Source of the DNA: JANPCX01 sp966211815
GTDB lineage: Bacteria > Pseudomonadota > Gammaproteobacteria > Burkholderiales > Burkholderiaceae_C
NCBI GenBank assembly: GCA_966211815.1
Contig: CBIHOD010000010.1
Coordinates: 1-64,000, forward strand
Length of the DNA stretch: 64,000 nt
Direction: 5' to 3'
Position numbers and translations under genes: made by a program. Numbering within the stretch: the first letter of the stretch is position 1; each line of letters opens with the position of its first letter. Under the pieces are notes generated by a model. It saw only the letters and a program-made list of their open reading frames with translations, was not told where the DNA came from and did no database searches. Shown piece after piece: positions 25,758-32,259 of this stretch.

Positions 25758-25830
25758 TGTTCTGTAGCTCAGTCTGGTAGAGCAGCTTTTTTCGGAAAGC
25801 CTGTCGCGGGTTCGACTCCCGCCGAACGAC
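25758..25830 (+). ncRNA. Proline-tRNA-like RNA with a broken acceptor stem
   Basis: D arm GCTC-AGTCTGGTA-GAGC (25767-25783), an anticodon-type hairpin GCTTT/AAAGC with only six loop bases (TTTCGG), and a perfect T arm GCGGG-TTCGACT-CCCGC (25806-25822) are in normal tRNA order and resemble tRNA-Pro(CGG). The acceptor strands pair over only about five bases and no CCA follows. It starts directly after the CCA of the preceding tRNA-like RNA. It is unlikely to decode; a decoy or signal role is inference. Confidence 0.55.
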
Positions 25831-26110
25831 GGCCGGCCTCACCGCCGGCCTCAGCCATAGAACGGTCGAAAGACCACCTGCCGAACGCGGGGCCTGGCCT
25901 GTATGGCATGCCCCGTCAGCGGCCGGCGCTTGCGCGGCGAGACCGCCTCGGCCCGAGCCCGCGGCCAGCCATGGCGCCTTGCCCAGGGAGGACCTGGGGC
26001 AAGGCCGCCGACGGCCCGCCGCGTGCGCAAGGCCCGGGCCCTCGGTGCCCGTGCCGGCGGCTGTAACGGCACCTTTTGAGTCAGTGAAGAAAGCAAGCAA
26101 GGAGAGAAGA
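25831..26110 (+). other. Remainder of the 5' leader, hairpin-rich, no gene
   Basis: Visible hairpins are GGCCGGC / GCCGGCC at 25831-25850, GGTC-GAAA-GACC (a GNRA loop) at 25864-25875, and a 12-bp stem at 25976-26005 (GCCTTGCCCAGG ... CCTGGGGCAAGGC). No T tract follows any of them. The region ends in the slipin ribosome-binding site, AAGGAGAG, at 26098-26105. Confidence 0.45.
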
Positions 26111-27250
26111 ATGGCCTGGATCCAACGAGTGGCGGTGAAGAAGAACGAACGCGCGCTGCTGCTGCGCGACGGCGATTTCGAGCGCGTGCTCCAGCCCGGC
26201 AGGCATTGGTTGATGGCCGGCCCCGGCCGCGTCCGCGTGGAGACCTTCGCGCTGGAGCAGCCCGCCTTCACCCACGCCCTGGCCGAGTACCTCATGGCCA
26301 TGGAGCCGGACGTGGTCACGCAGAACTTCGTGCGCGTCGAACTCGGCGAGAACCAGGCCGGCCTGCGCAGCGAGAACGGCGTGCTGGTCGAGGTGCTGGC
26401 GCCCGCCACCCGCCGCCTGTACTGGAAGGGCCTGGTCGACGTGAAGGTTGACGTGGTCGACCTCGCCGGCGGCGCCCGCGTGCCCGCCGACCTGGCCGCG
26501 CGCCTGACGCAGACCCAGCTGCGCCAGCGCCAGGTCGCCGGCCTGGCCGGCGTGCTGCAGGTGCAGGTGCCCGAGCACGGCGCCGGCCTGCTGTGGGTGG
26601 ACGGCAAGGTGCAGGACGTGTTGGCGCCCGGCGCCTACGCCTACTGGAAGTTCAACCGCCAAGTCGCGGTCGAGCTGGTGGACCTGCGCGTGCAGGCGGT
26701 CGAAGTGGCGGGCCAGGAAATCCTGACCCGCGACAAGGTCGGCCTGCGCCTGAACCTGCTGGCCACCTACCGCTACACCGACGTGCTCAAGGCGCACACG
26801 CAGCTGCAAAAACCCGCGGAACACCTGTACCGCGAGCTGCAGCTGGGCCTGCGCGCGGCGGTCGGCACCCGCACCCTCGACGAGCTGCTGGAAGACAAGT
26901 CGGCGATCGACGAGGCGGTGACCGCGCGCGCCGGCCGTAAGCTGGCGGGCTACGGCCTGGCGCTCGACAGCGTCGGCGTGAAGGACATCGTCCTGCCCGG
27001 CGAGATGAAGGCCATCCTGGCCCGCGTGGTCGAAGCGCAGAAGTCGGCCGAGGCCAACGTGATCCGCCGCCGCGAGGAGACCGCGGCGACGCGCTCCCTG
27101 CTCAACACCGCCAAGGTGATGGAGGACAACCCCGTCGCCCTGCGCCTGAAGGAGCTGGAGACGCTGGAGCGCGTGGCCGAGCGCATCGACAAGATCTCGG
27201 TCTTCGGCGGGTTGGACCAGGTCCTCGATGGGTTGGTGAAGCTGCGTTGA
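26111..27250 (+). CDS. Slipin (SPFH/band-7 domain protein) of the RNA repair block
   Basis: A 379-residue SPFH protein with the C-terminal slipin segment SAEANVIRRREETAATRSLL and the ending VFGGLDQVLDGLVKLR. There is no N-terminal membrane anchor, unlike most slipins; the protein begins MAWIQRVAVKKNERALLLRDG. Slipins form membrane-associated rings and are reported as frequent companions of Rtc/Ro modules. It is the first coding gene after sigma-54 promoter 1, with a strong ribosome-binding site (AAGGAGAG). Its job in RNA repair is not established. Confidence 0.85.
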   Translation: MAWIQRVAVKKNERALLLRDGDFERVLQPGRHWLMAGPGRVRVETFALEQPAFTHALAEYLMAMEPDVVTQNFVRVELGENQAGLRSENGVLVEVLAPATRRLYWKGLVDVKVDVVDLAGGARVPADLAARLTQTQLRQRQVAGLAGVLQVQVPEHGAGLLWVDGKVQDVLAPGAYAYWKFNRQVAVELVDLRVQAVEVAGQEILTRDKVGLRLNLLATYRYTDVLKAHTQLQKPAEHLYRELQLGLRAAVGTRTLDELLEDKSAIDEAVTARAGRKLAGYGLALDSVGVKDIVLPGEMKAILARVVEAQKSAEANVIRRREETAATRSLLNTAKVMEDNPVALRLKELETLERVAERIDKISVFGGLDQVLDGLVKLR

Positions 27251-27285
27251 CCGGCCGGCCGGGTGGAAAAAAGAATGGACGGACC

Positions 27286-27858
27286 ATGACTGAAACCAAT
27301 GCGTGGCCTGAAGCCGGAAACACCCCGGTGAGCCGCGACGCGCGAAAACTGTCGTATGAAATCGGCGATGCCGGCCGGGCCTTGCTGCGCTTCACGGAGC
27401 AAGGCAGGGAGCAAGTGTTCGCGGTGTCGCGCCTGCACGACTCGCTGTCCCACCTGGCCGACGCGGCCTTGCACCTGTGCAAGGGTGGCCAGAGCATCGA
27501 CGTGGTGTTCATGGATGAGCCGGGCGAAGTCCACCTCTTCGCGCAGGGGCATGGCGAGGTGCTCCGCTACGAACTCCGGGGTTACGCCGCCTGGGCCAGC
27601 TGGGGCATCGTGGCGATGGACGACCACGAGGTGCTGGCGCGCGGCGAGGTGCGGCGGGACGACCTGGTCTTCAACATCCACCGAATCCTGGGCGGCATCC
27701 ACCAGGCGCTCGGCCCGGAGGAATACCGCAAGCGTTGGGGGAAGCACGACTTCCCGCTGGACGCCCACCGGCGCCTGGCTGAGATCGTCCGCAAGAAGAA
27801 AGGCTTCGGTGCGGACGCGCCCAAGACGCCGACATCGCCGGCCCGGCGACCGGATTGA
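27286..27858 (+). CDS. Hypothetical protein of the RNA repair block
   Basis: A 190-residue soluble protein that I do not recognise. It has an alternating alpha/beta look with YAAWASWGIVAMDDHEVLARGEV in the middle and a lysine-rich tail (IVRKKKGFGADAPKTP). It starts 35 bases after the slipin stop and ends four bases before the propeller gene, so it belongs to the same transcript. The ATG at 27286 is chosen. An ATG at 27274 opens only a four-codon frame but sits nearer to a purine-rich stretch. Confidence 0.7.
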   Translation: MTETNAWPEAGNTPVSRDARKLSYEIGDAGRALLRFTEQGREQVFAVSRLHDSLSHLADAALHLCKGGQSIDVVFMDEPGEVHLFAQGHGEVLRYELRGYAAWASWGIVAMDDHEVLARGEVRRDDLVFNIHRILGGIHQALGPEEYRKRWGKHDFPLDAHRRLAEIVRKKKGFGADAPKTPTSPARRPD

Positions 27859-27862
27859 AGCC

Positions 27863-29458
27863 ATGGCCGCCCTCCACCTGGAAGCCCAACTCTCCCCCGC
27901 CCCCTGGGCGGAACTCGGCCGCCCTCGGGCGGCTTTCTTGCGCCATGACGGCGCGTGCGCGGTGTCGAGCGCCTTCGACCCGCTTTACTGGCCCGGCCGC
28001 GCGCTTTACGACGGCCATCGCTTGCGCGAGCGGGTGTGCGTCTATGCGCCCGGCCTGGGCGAACGCTGGGGCGCCTTCGACAGTGCGCGCTTCCCCGTCA
28101 ACGACGTGGCCTTCCATCCGCGCGAGCCCTGGGCGGCGATCGCCACCGGCCGCTACGACGGCGGCTACCTGTTCGAAGGTGAGCTCTGGTTGTGGAACTG
28201 GCAGTCCGGCGCGTCTTTCCGGCTGCTGTCCGAAAGCCGGGACGCGACGCGCGTGCGCTACCTCGACGATGGCCGCCTCGCCGTGCTGCTGCACCCGCCC
28301 GACGAGGGCGACTTCGACGGCGATGCCTTCGGCACCTACATCGGCGGCTTCATCGACGACCCGCGGGGGCACGACGCGCTGGGCTTGCCTTGGGGCGCCG
28401 CCGACCCGCGCCTGGCCTCCTTCGTGCCTGTCGACCCGGAGGCGCTGGGTTTCGATGCCGGCGAATGGGCGGTGGCAGACCAGGCTTGCAGCTTCGACAC
28501 CGCCTTCCGCGGCCAGCCGCTGGCGCGCCGTCACCGCGTCTGGGACGTGGCCTGGCTCGATGACGACCAAGTCCTCGCCGTGCACGACACCTGCCATGCC
28601 GAGGCCTGGGGCGCGGCCGGCGGCGACCTGCGCTGGCAGGCGCAGGGCGCCGGCCACGGCGTGCAGATCCTCCAGCACGGCGGGCGCAGCTGGGTGAACG
28701 TGCTGCGGCACCGCGACTGGAGCTGGTCCTCCGATCTGCTGGAAGTCGTCGATGGCTCGCTGCGCAAATGGCGCTCTTTCGACCAGGCGCCGCTCGTGTC
28801 CATCGACCGGGCCGGCCGCCTGCTCTGCCGCAACGCCCACACCGCCAGGCCCGGCGCGCCCCGCGGCAAAGACGAGGTGGTCGAGCCTTCGGGCCAGGCC
28901 CGCGCCCTGAACCTGGGCCACTACGACTGTTTCAACCACCCCTTGCGAATCGACGGCGCGGACGCGCTTTACTTCCTTCGCGGCACGCCGGCTTCGTCGC
29001 ACGAGGGCAAGGTGTTGTGCCGGGTGGATGCCTCCGGCGACGTGAAGACCGTGTTCGACTGGGATGGCCGCCAAGGCGGGCACCTGATGGATTCCCACGC
29101 CTGCCGCCTCGCGCAATCCAGCGGCTGGGTGCGCGTCTGCAGGCGCTACCACCCGCAGGGGGAAGGCGGCTTCTTCATCGAGCGCCTCGATGAGCGCGGG
29201 CGCTCCGTCTGGCGGCATGCGTTGGAAGCGCCCGCCACCGTCCTGGCCGAGCTGCCGTCGCCGCGGGGCCGCCTGGTTTATGCGCTCACGAGCGGGCAGA
29301 TCGGCGTCATCGACCTGGGCAGCGGCAAGACGCTGAGGTCCGAACCTTTGCGGATCGATGGTTTGCCCAACATGGCGATGTCCATCGCCGTGCGCGGCGA
29401 ACGCTTCGCCATGGGCACCCTCGACGGCCGGGTGCTGGTGGGGCGCTGGACCGAGTGA
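27863..29458 (+). CDS. Beta-propeller (WD40-like) protein of the RNA repair block
   Basis: A 531-residue protein made of repeated four-strand-like segments (VNDVAFHPREPWAAIATGRY, LWLWNWQSG, RVWDVAWLDDDQVLAVHD, LFLRGTP-like, GQIGVIDLGSGKTL, MGTLDGRVLVGRW), consistent with a six- to eight-bladed propeller. There is no signal peptide, so it is cytosolic. Propellers usually bind proteins or RNA. Here it could serve the Ro60/RtcB machinery, which is inference from its place between slipin and rsr. Confidence 0.7.
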   Translation: MAALHLEAQLSPAPWAELGRPRAAFLRHDGACAVSSAFDPLYWPGRALYDGHRLRERVCVYAPGLGERWGAFDSARFPVNDVAFHPREPWAAIATGRYDGGYLFEGELWLWNWQSGASFRLLSESRDATRVRYLDDGRLAVLLHPPDEGDFDGDAFGTYIGGFIDDPRGHDALGLPWGAADPRLASFVPVDPEALGFDAGEWAVADQACSFDTAFRGQPLARRHRVWDVAWLDDDQVLAVHDTCHAEAWGAAGGDLRWQAQGAGHGVQILQHGGRSWVNVLRHRDWSWSSDLLEVVDGSLRKWRSFDQAPLVSIDRAGRLLCRNAHTARPGAPRGKDEVVEPSGQARALNLGHYDCFNHPLRIDGADALYFLRGTPASSHEGKVLCRVDASGDVKTVFDWDGRQGGHLMDSHACRLAQSSGWVRVCRRYHPQGEGGFFIERLDERGRSVWRHALEAPATVLAELPSPRGRLVYALTSGQIGVIDLGSGKTLRSEPLRIDGLPNMAMSIAVRGERFAMGTLDGRVLVGRWTE

Positions 29459-29504
29459 CGTGGCCGCTGTCAGCGCTGCGGGCGCTGGCGTGGCGCGATC
29501 GCGC

Positions 29505-29760
29505 TGCGCTGGGGGCGGGATGCCCTGCTCCATTCATGTCCCCCGCGGGGCTTCGCTCCGCTCCTCCTTGACTTCACTGCGCTGGGCATCCCGCCCCCAT
29601 CGCAGCGCTCCGGAGCCTTCGGAGGACTCTGGGTTGGTCGACGTGTGTCACCGACGGTTCTGAGCAAAGGGTGGGGGTCAGGGGCGCAGTGAAGTCAAGG
29701 AGGAGCGGGCGAAGCCCGCGGGGGACATTCACGGAGCCCCTGATCCCCGCCCTTTGCGAC
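29505..29760. repeat. Large imperfect inverted repeat between the propeller gene and rsr
   Basis: A segment at 29536-29582 (ATGTCCCCCGCGGGGCTTCG and onward to ACTTCACTGCGC) returns in inverted form at 29684-29728, with similarity continuing outward, so arms of roughly 45-75 bases enclose about 100 bases. A shorter nested repeat of GGGGGCGGGATGCCC lies at 29514-29600. The transcript could form a long stem, which might terminate or protect the upstream mRNA. There is no gene here. The 29760-29985 stretch that follows is AT-rich and holds promoter 2. Confidence 0.6.
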
Positions 29761-29793
29761 TTACTCCTCCATCACCATTCGATATAGCTTGAT

Positions 29794-29805
29794 AGCTAGT
29801 TTATT
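29794..29805. promoter_or_regulatory. Candidate RtcR upstream activating sequence 2
   Basis: AGCTAGTTTATT, identical to the 12-mer at 25443-25454. Here it overlaps TAGCTA-N6-TAGCTA, a direct and inverted arrangement. It lies about 124 bp upstream of the -24 box of promoter 2. Confidence 0.6.
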
Positions 29806-29886
29806 AGCTAAAAGTATATTTTTCATTGAATCAAATCGATTTTCTTAAACCTAACAAAAGCGATTTGAAAATTATTTATTCAATGG

Positions 29887-29899
29887 AATCAACAACTTG
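29887..29899. promoter_or_regulatory. Probable IHF site of sigma-54 promoter 2
   Basis: AATCAACAACTTG fits WATCAANNNNTTR at every position. It lies between the candidate activator site and the -24/-12 promoter, where IHF usually bends DNA in sigma-54 systems. Confidence 0.6.
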
Positions 29900-29928
29900 A
29901 GAAGTAGATGCCAGCTTCGGGTCTTGCC

Positions 29929-29944
29929 TGGCACACCCGTTGCA
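29929..29944 (+). promoter_or_regulatory. Sigma-54 promoter 2 in front of rsr
   Basis: TGGCAC-ACCCG-TTGCA is a textbook -24/-12 sequence. The start of transcription would be near 29955, 37 bases before the rsr ATG. It would drive rsr, the Y RNAs and rtcB independently of promoter 1. Confidence 0.9.
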
Positions 29945-29991
29945 ATAAAAACAGCACTTAAACGTTGAATGCAAAAAAAGGAGAAAAAAAC

Positions 29992-31569
29992 ATGGTCAAC
30001 ACTTCGCTGTTCCAAACCGCCAAAGGGGCCTTGCTGCCCAAGGCCGACACCCAGAACCATTCGTCGGCCCCGGCCTACGCTTTGAGCCCGCGCCACCAGT
30101 TGGCCCAGCTCGCGGCCACCGGTTGCTTGACGCCCACTTTCTACGCCAGCGCCGAAGACCAGCTCGACCGAGTGCGCGAGCTGGCCCAGTCGGTGGATGC
30201 GGAATTCGTCGCCAAGACGGCGTTGTTCGCCCGCGAGTCCGGCCACATGAAGGACATGCCGGCGGTGCTGGCGGCCGCTTTGGCGGTGCGCGACGTGTCG
30301 CTACTGGGCCGGGTGTTCGACCGCGTGGTCGACAACGGCAAGATGCTGCGCAACTTCGTGCAGGTCGTGCGCAGCGGCGCCCTGGGCCGCAAGTCGCTGG
30401 GTTCGCGTCCCAAGAAGCTGGTGCAGCACTGGCTGCTCACCGCGACCGAGAAGCAACTGCTGAACGCCGCGGTGGGCAATGCGCCGACCTTGGCCGACGT
30501 GGTGAAGATGGTCCACCCCAAGCCCACCGAGGCCTGGCGCGCCGCCTGGTTCGCCTGGTTGCTCGGCAAGCCGGTGGACGAAGCGGCCCTGCCGCCCATC
30601 ACCCAGGCCTTCGAACGCTTCAAGCGCGACCTCGCCCAGGGCTTGCCGCCTTCCGAGCTGCCGGACGTTCCGTTCCAGATGCTGACCGCGCTGGCATTGA
30701 ACACCGCGCACTGGGCGCAGATCGCCCGCAGCGGCTCCTGGCAGATGGTGCGCCAGAACCTGAACACCTTCGCACGCCACGGCGTGTTCGGTGTGCCGGG
30801 CCTGGCCGAGGCGGTGGCCGCCAAGCTGCGCGACCCGGCGGCCGTGGCCAAGGCGCGCGTGATGCCGTACCAGTTGATGTCGGCGTTCAAGGCGGCCGGC
30901 GACGGCGTGCCGGACGAAGTGCGCGACGCCTTGCAGGACGCGATGGAACTGGCCCTGGCCAACGTCCCTCGCCTGGAAGGCCGCGTGGTGGTGTGCCCCG
31001 ACGTGTCGGGCTCGATGAGCTCGGCGGTGACGGGCCACCGCGGTTCGGCGACGTCGAGCGTGCGCTGCATCGACGTGGCGGCCCTGGTCGCCGCGGCGGT
31101 CCTGCGCAAGAACCCGCAGGCGCGCGTGCTGCCGTTCGAACAAAGCGTGGTGAAGCTGTCGTTGAACCCCCGCGATTCGGTGATGACCAATGCGAAAGCC
31201 CTGGCCTCCATCGGCGGCGGCGGCACCAACTGCAGCGCGCCGCTGGCCTTGCTGAACCAGGAGCGCGCGCAGGTGGACACCATGGTCCTCGTCTCGGACA
31301 ACGAGTCGTGGATGGACGCCCGCCGCCACGGTGCGACGCAAACCATGCGCGAATGGGAGCAGCTGAAGAGCCGCAACCCGAAAGCGCGCCTGGTGTGCCT
31401 CGACATCCAGCCTCACGCGACCACGCAGGCGGCCGAGCGCCAGGACATCATGAACGTCGGCGGTTTTTCCGACGCCGTGTTCACGATGCTGGCCCGCTTC
31501 GCCGACGGCCAGATGGGCGCGGACCACTGGGTGGGCGAGATCGAGAAGGTCGTTCTCGATGCCCAGTGA
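29992..31569 (+). CDS. rsr: Rsr, bacterial Ro60 orthologue (TROVE domain plus vWA)
   Basis: A 525-residue RNA-binding ring protein. The N-terminal TROVE HEAT-repeat region (about residues 25-325) binds Y RNAs and misfolded RNA ends. The C-terminal von Willebrand A domain has an intact MIDAS: DVSGSMS (337-343), GGGTNCSAP and SDNESW. The ATG at 29992 has GGAG eight bases upstream. It lies directly before five Y-RNA-like genes and rtcB, the same order as the Salmonella rsr-yrlA-rtcBA operon as I know it. Y RNAs gate access of other RNAs to Ro60 and can tether it to a nuclease. Confidence 0.95.
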   Translation: MVNTSLFQTAKGALLPKADTQNHSSAPAYALSPRHQLAQLAATGCLTPTFYASAEDQLDRVRELAQSVDAEFVAKTALFARESGHMKDMPAVLAAALAVRDVSLLGRVFDRVVDNGKMLRNFVQVVRSGALGRKSLGSRPKKLVQHWLLTATEKQLLNAAVGNAPTLADVVKMVHPKPTEAWRAAWFAWLLGKPVDEAALPPITQAFERFKRDLAQGLPPSELPDVPFQMLTALALNTAHWAQIARSGSWQMVRQNLNTFARHGVFGVPGLAEAVAAKLRDPAAVAKARVMPYQLMSAFKAAGDGVPDEVRDALQDAMELALANVPRLEGRVVVCPDVSGSMSSAVTGHRGSATSSVRCIDVAALVAAAVLRKNPQARVLPFEQSVVKLSLNPRDSVMTNAKALASIGGGGTNCSAPLALLNQERAQVDTMVLVSDNESWMDARRHGATQTMREWEQLKSRNPKARLVCLDIQPHATTQAAERQDIMNVGGFSDAVFTMLARFADGQMGADHWVGEIEKVVLDAQ

Positions 31570-31606
31570 GCCGGGCCTGATCGAAGGAAGGAAGGAAAGA
31601 AAGGAA

Positions 31607-31720
31607 GGCGCCGCAGGCGAATGCGCGCAGGAGTACAGCACCCTTTGGCCGCGTGGGCCCGCAAGCCCGCAACGGAAACCCCGTCAGGCCGCTCTTGCGG
31701 ATTTCGTCGCTTGCGGCGTC
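31607..31720 (+). ncRNA. Y-RNA-like gene 1
   Basis: The ends form a 14-bp stem, 31607-31620 with 31707-31720, holding GGCGAATGC on the 5' side and TTTCGTCGC on the 3' side, which matches the Ro-binding motif of bacterial Y RNAs as I recall it. A second 8-bp stem follows, CGCAGGAG (31626-31633) with CTCTTGCG (31692-31699), and then a head with hairpins GTGGGC/GCCCGC and ACGG/CCGT. The conserved GG-N3-TACA box is at 31630-31638. No classic T loop is visible in the head. Confidence 0.75.
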
Positions 31721-31750
31721 GACCCGGCAGTGGATCCAGGAAAGGAATCG

Positions 31751-31839
31751 ACTGCTGCCGGGTGGCGAATGCGGGGTGGGATTACATCGATAGCAACGAC
31801 CCATGTCTCCCCCATTCTTTGTCGCCACCCGATAGCAGT
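31751..31839 (+). ncRNA. Y-RNA-like gene 2, short form without tRNA-like head
   Basis: ACTGCT (31751-31756) pairs with AGCAGT (31834-31839), and after a two-base mismatch CGGGTGGCGA (31759-31768) pairs with TCGCCACCCG (31822-31831). GGCGAATGC and CTTTGTCGCC form the Ro-type site. The inner stem GGGTGGG/CCCATTC leads to a small ACAT/ATGT hairpin. At 89 bases it is a plain Y stem-loop lacking any T arm. Confidence 0.8.
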
Positions 31840-31865
31840 TGAAAGAATGAATTTGAAAGTTTGAA

Positions 31866-31959
31866 GCGCGAATGCAGGCAGGACTACATGGATGCCATGG
31901 GGTTCAACTCCCCGGGCCGGGAAGCCGGCAGTGGCGATGTCTTGCCAACCTTGTCGCGT
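31866..31959 (+). ncRNA. Y-RNA-like gene 3 with T-arm head
   Basis: The Ro-type stem is short here: CGCGA (31867-31871) with TCGCG (31954-31958), flanked by ATGC and CCTTG as in the other copies. The inner stem GGCAGGAC (31877-31884) pairs with GTCTTGCC (31939-31946). The head holds a perfect T arm GGGG-TTCAACT-CCCC (31899-31913), then an acceptor-like hairpin GCCGG-GAAG-CCGGC, then AGTGG, which resembles a D-loop GG. This order (T arm, closed acceptor, D loop) is the circularly permuted tRNA layout known from YrlA. Confidence 0.75.
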
Positions 31960-31967
31960 GATTTTTT

Positions 31968-32113
31968 GATGCCTTGCGGCGAATGCCGGTGGAACTACAG
32001 ACTCTTAATCTCGTGGTCGCGGGTTCGAATCCTGCCGGTCCCAAATCAGGGGGACCGTAGCTCAGTGGTAGAGCACGTAAACGTTTCACCAACTTTTGTC
32101 GCCGCGCGGCATC
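31968..32113 (+). ncRNA. Y-RNA-like gene 4 carrying a nearly complete permuted tRNA
   Basis: The Y stem is GATGCC...GGCATC plus GCGGCGA/TCGCCGC, with GGCGAATGC and TTTTGTCGCC. The inner stem GGTGGAAC pairs with GTTTCACC. The head contains, in order: an anticodon-type hairpin AGA-CTCTTAA-TCT (31999-32011, CTT at 32004-32006), T arm GCGGG-TTCGAAT-CCTGC (32019-32035), acceptor 3' strand CGGTCCC (32036-32042), an 8-base loop, acceptor 5' strand GGGACCG (32051-32057, perfect pairing), TA, and D arm GCTC-AGTGGTA-GAGC (32060-32074). Read from 32051 through the break it is a tRNA-Lys-like sequence. Confidence 0.85.
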
Positions 32114-32120
32114 GACCTTT

Positions 32121-32243
32121 GCCGGTGAATGCGCAAGGGCCTACAGGTCAGAACACCGCCCTCGCAGGCGGAGGCTGCGGGATTCGACGCCCGCTTCGCG
32201 CAAGCGAATAGTTCAAGAACGGCTCTTCGGAACTTGTCACCGC
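32121..32243 (+). ncRNA. Y-RNA-like gene 5 in the rtcB leader
   Basis: The Ro-type stem is GGTGA/TCACC (32124-32128 with 32237-32241), a compensatory change from the GGCGA/TCGCC of other copies; CTTGTC is kept. The inner stem is AAGGGCC/GGCTCTT. The head has an anticodon-like hairpin CCGCC-CTCGCA-GGCGG with six loop bases, a T-arm-like GCGGG/CCCGC with TTCGA, an acceptor TTCGC-GCAA-GCGAA closed by a GNRA loop, and a collapsed D arm GTTC-AA-GAAC. It ends 16 bases before the rtcB ATG. Confidence 0.78.
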
Positions 32244-32259
32244 TTTTATCGAGAACGAC

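Noticed and set aside
25758..25830. A functional tRNA-Pro(CGG) gene
   Set aside because: The acceptor stem pairs poorly, the anticodon loop has six bases and no CCA follows. It is listed as a tRNA-like RNA instead.
31960..31967. Rho-independent terminator after Y-RNA 3 because of a run of six T residues
   Set aside because: The T run follows the short Y stem, but transcription must continue to Y-RNAs 4 and 5 and rtcB. It could be a partial stop, but I cannot support more.
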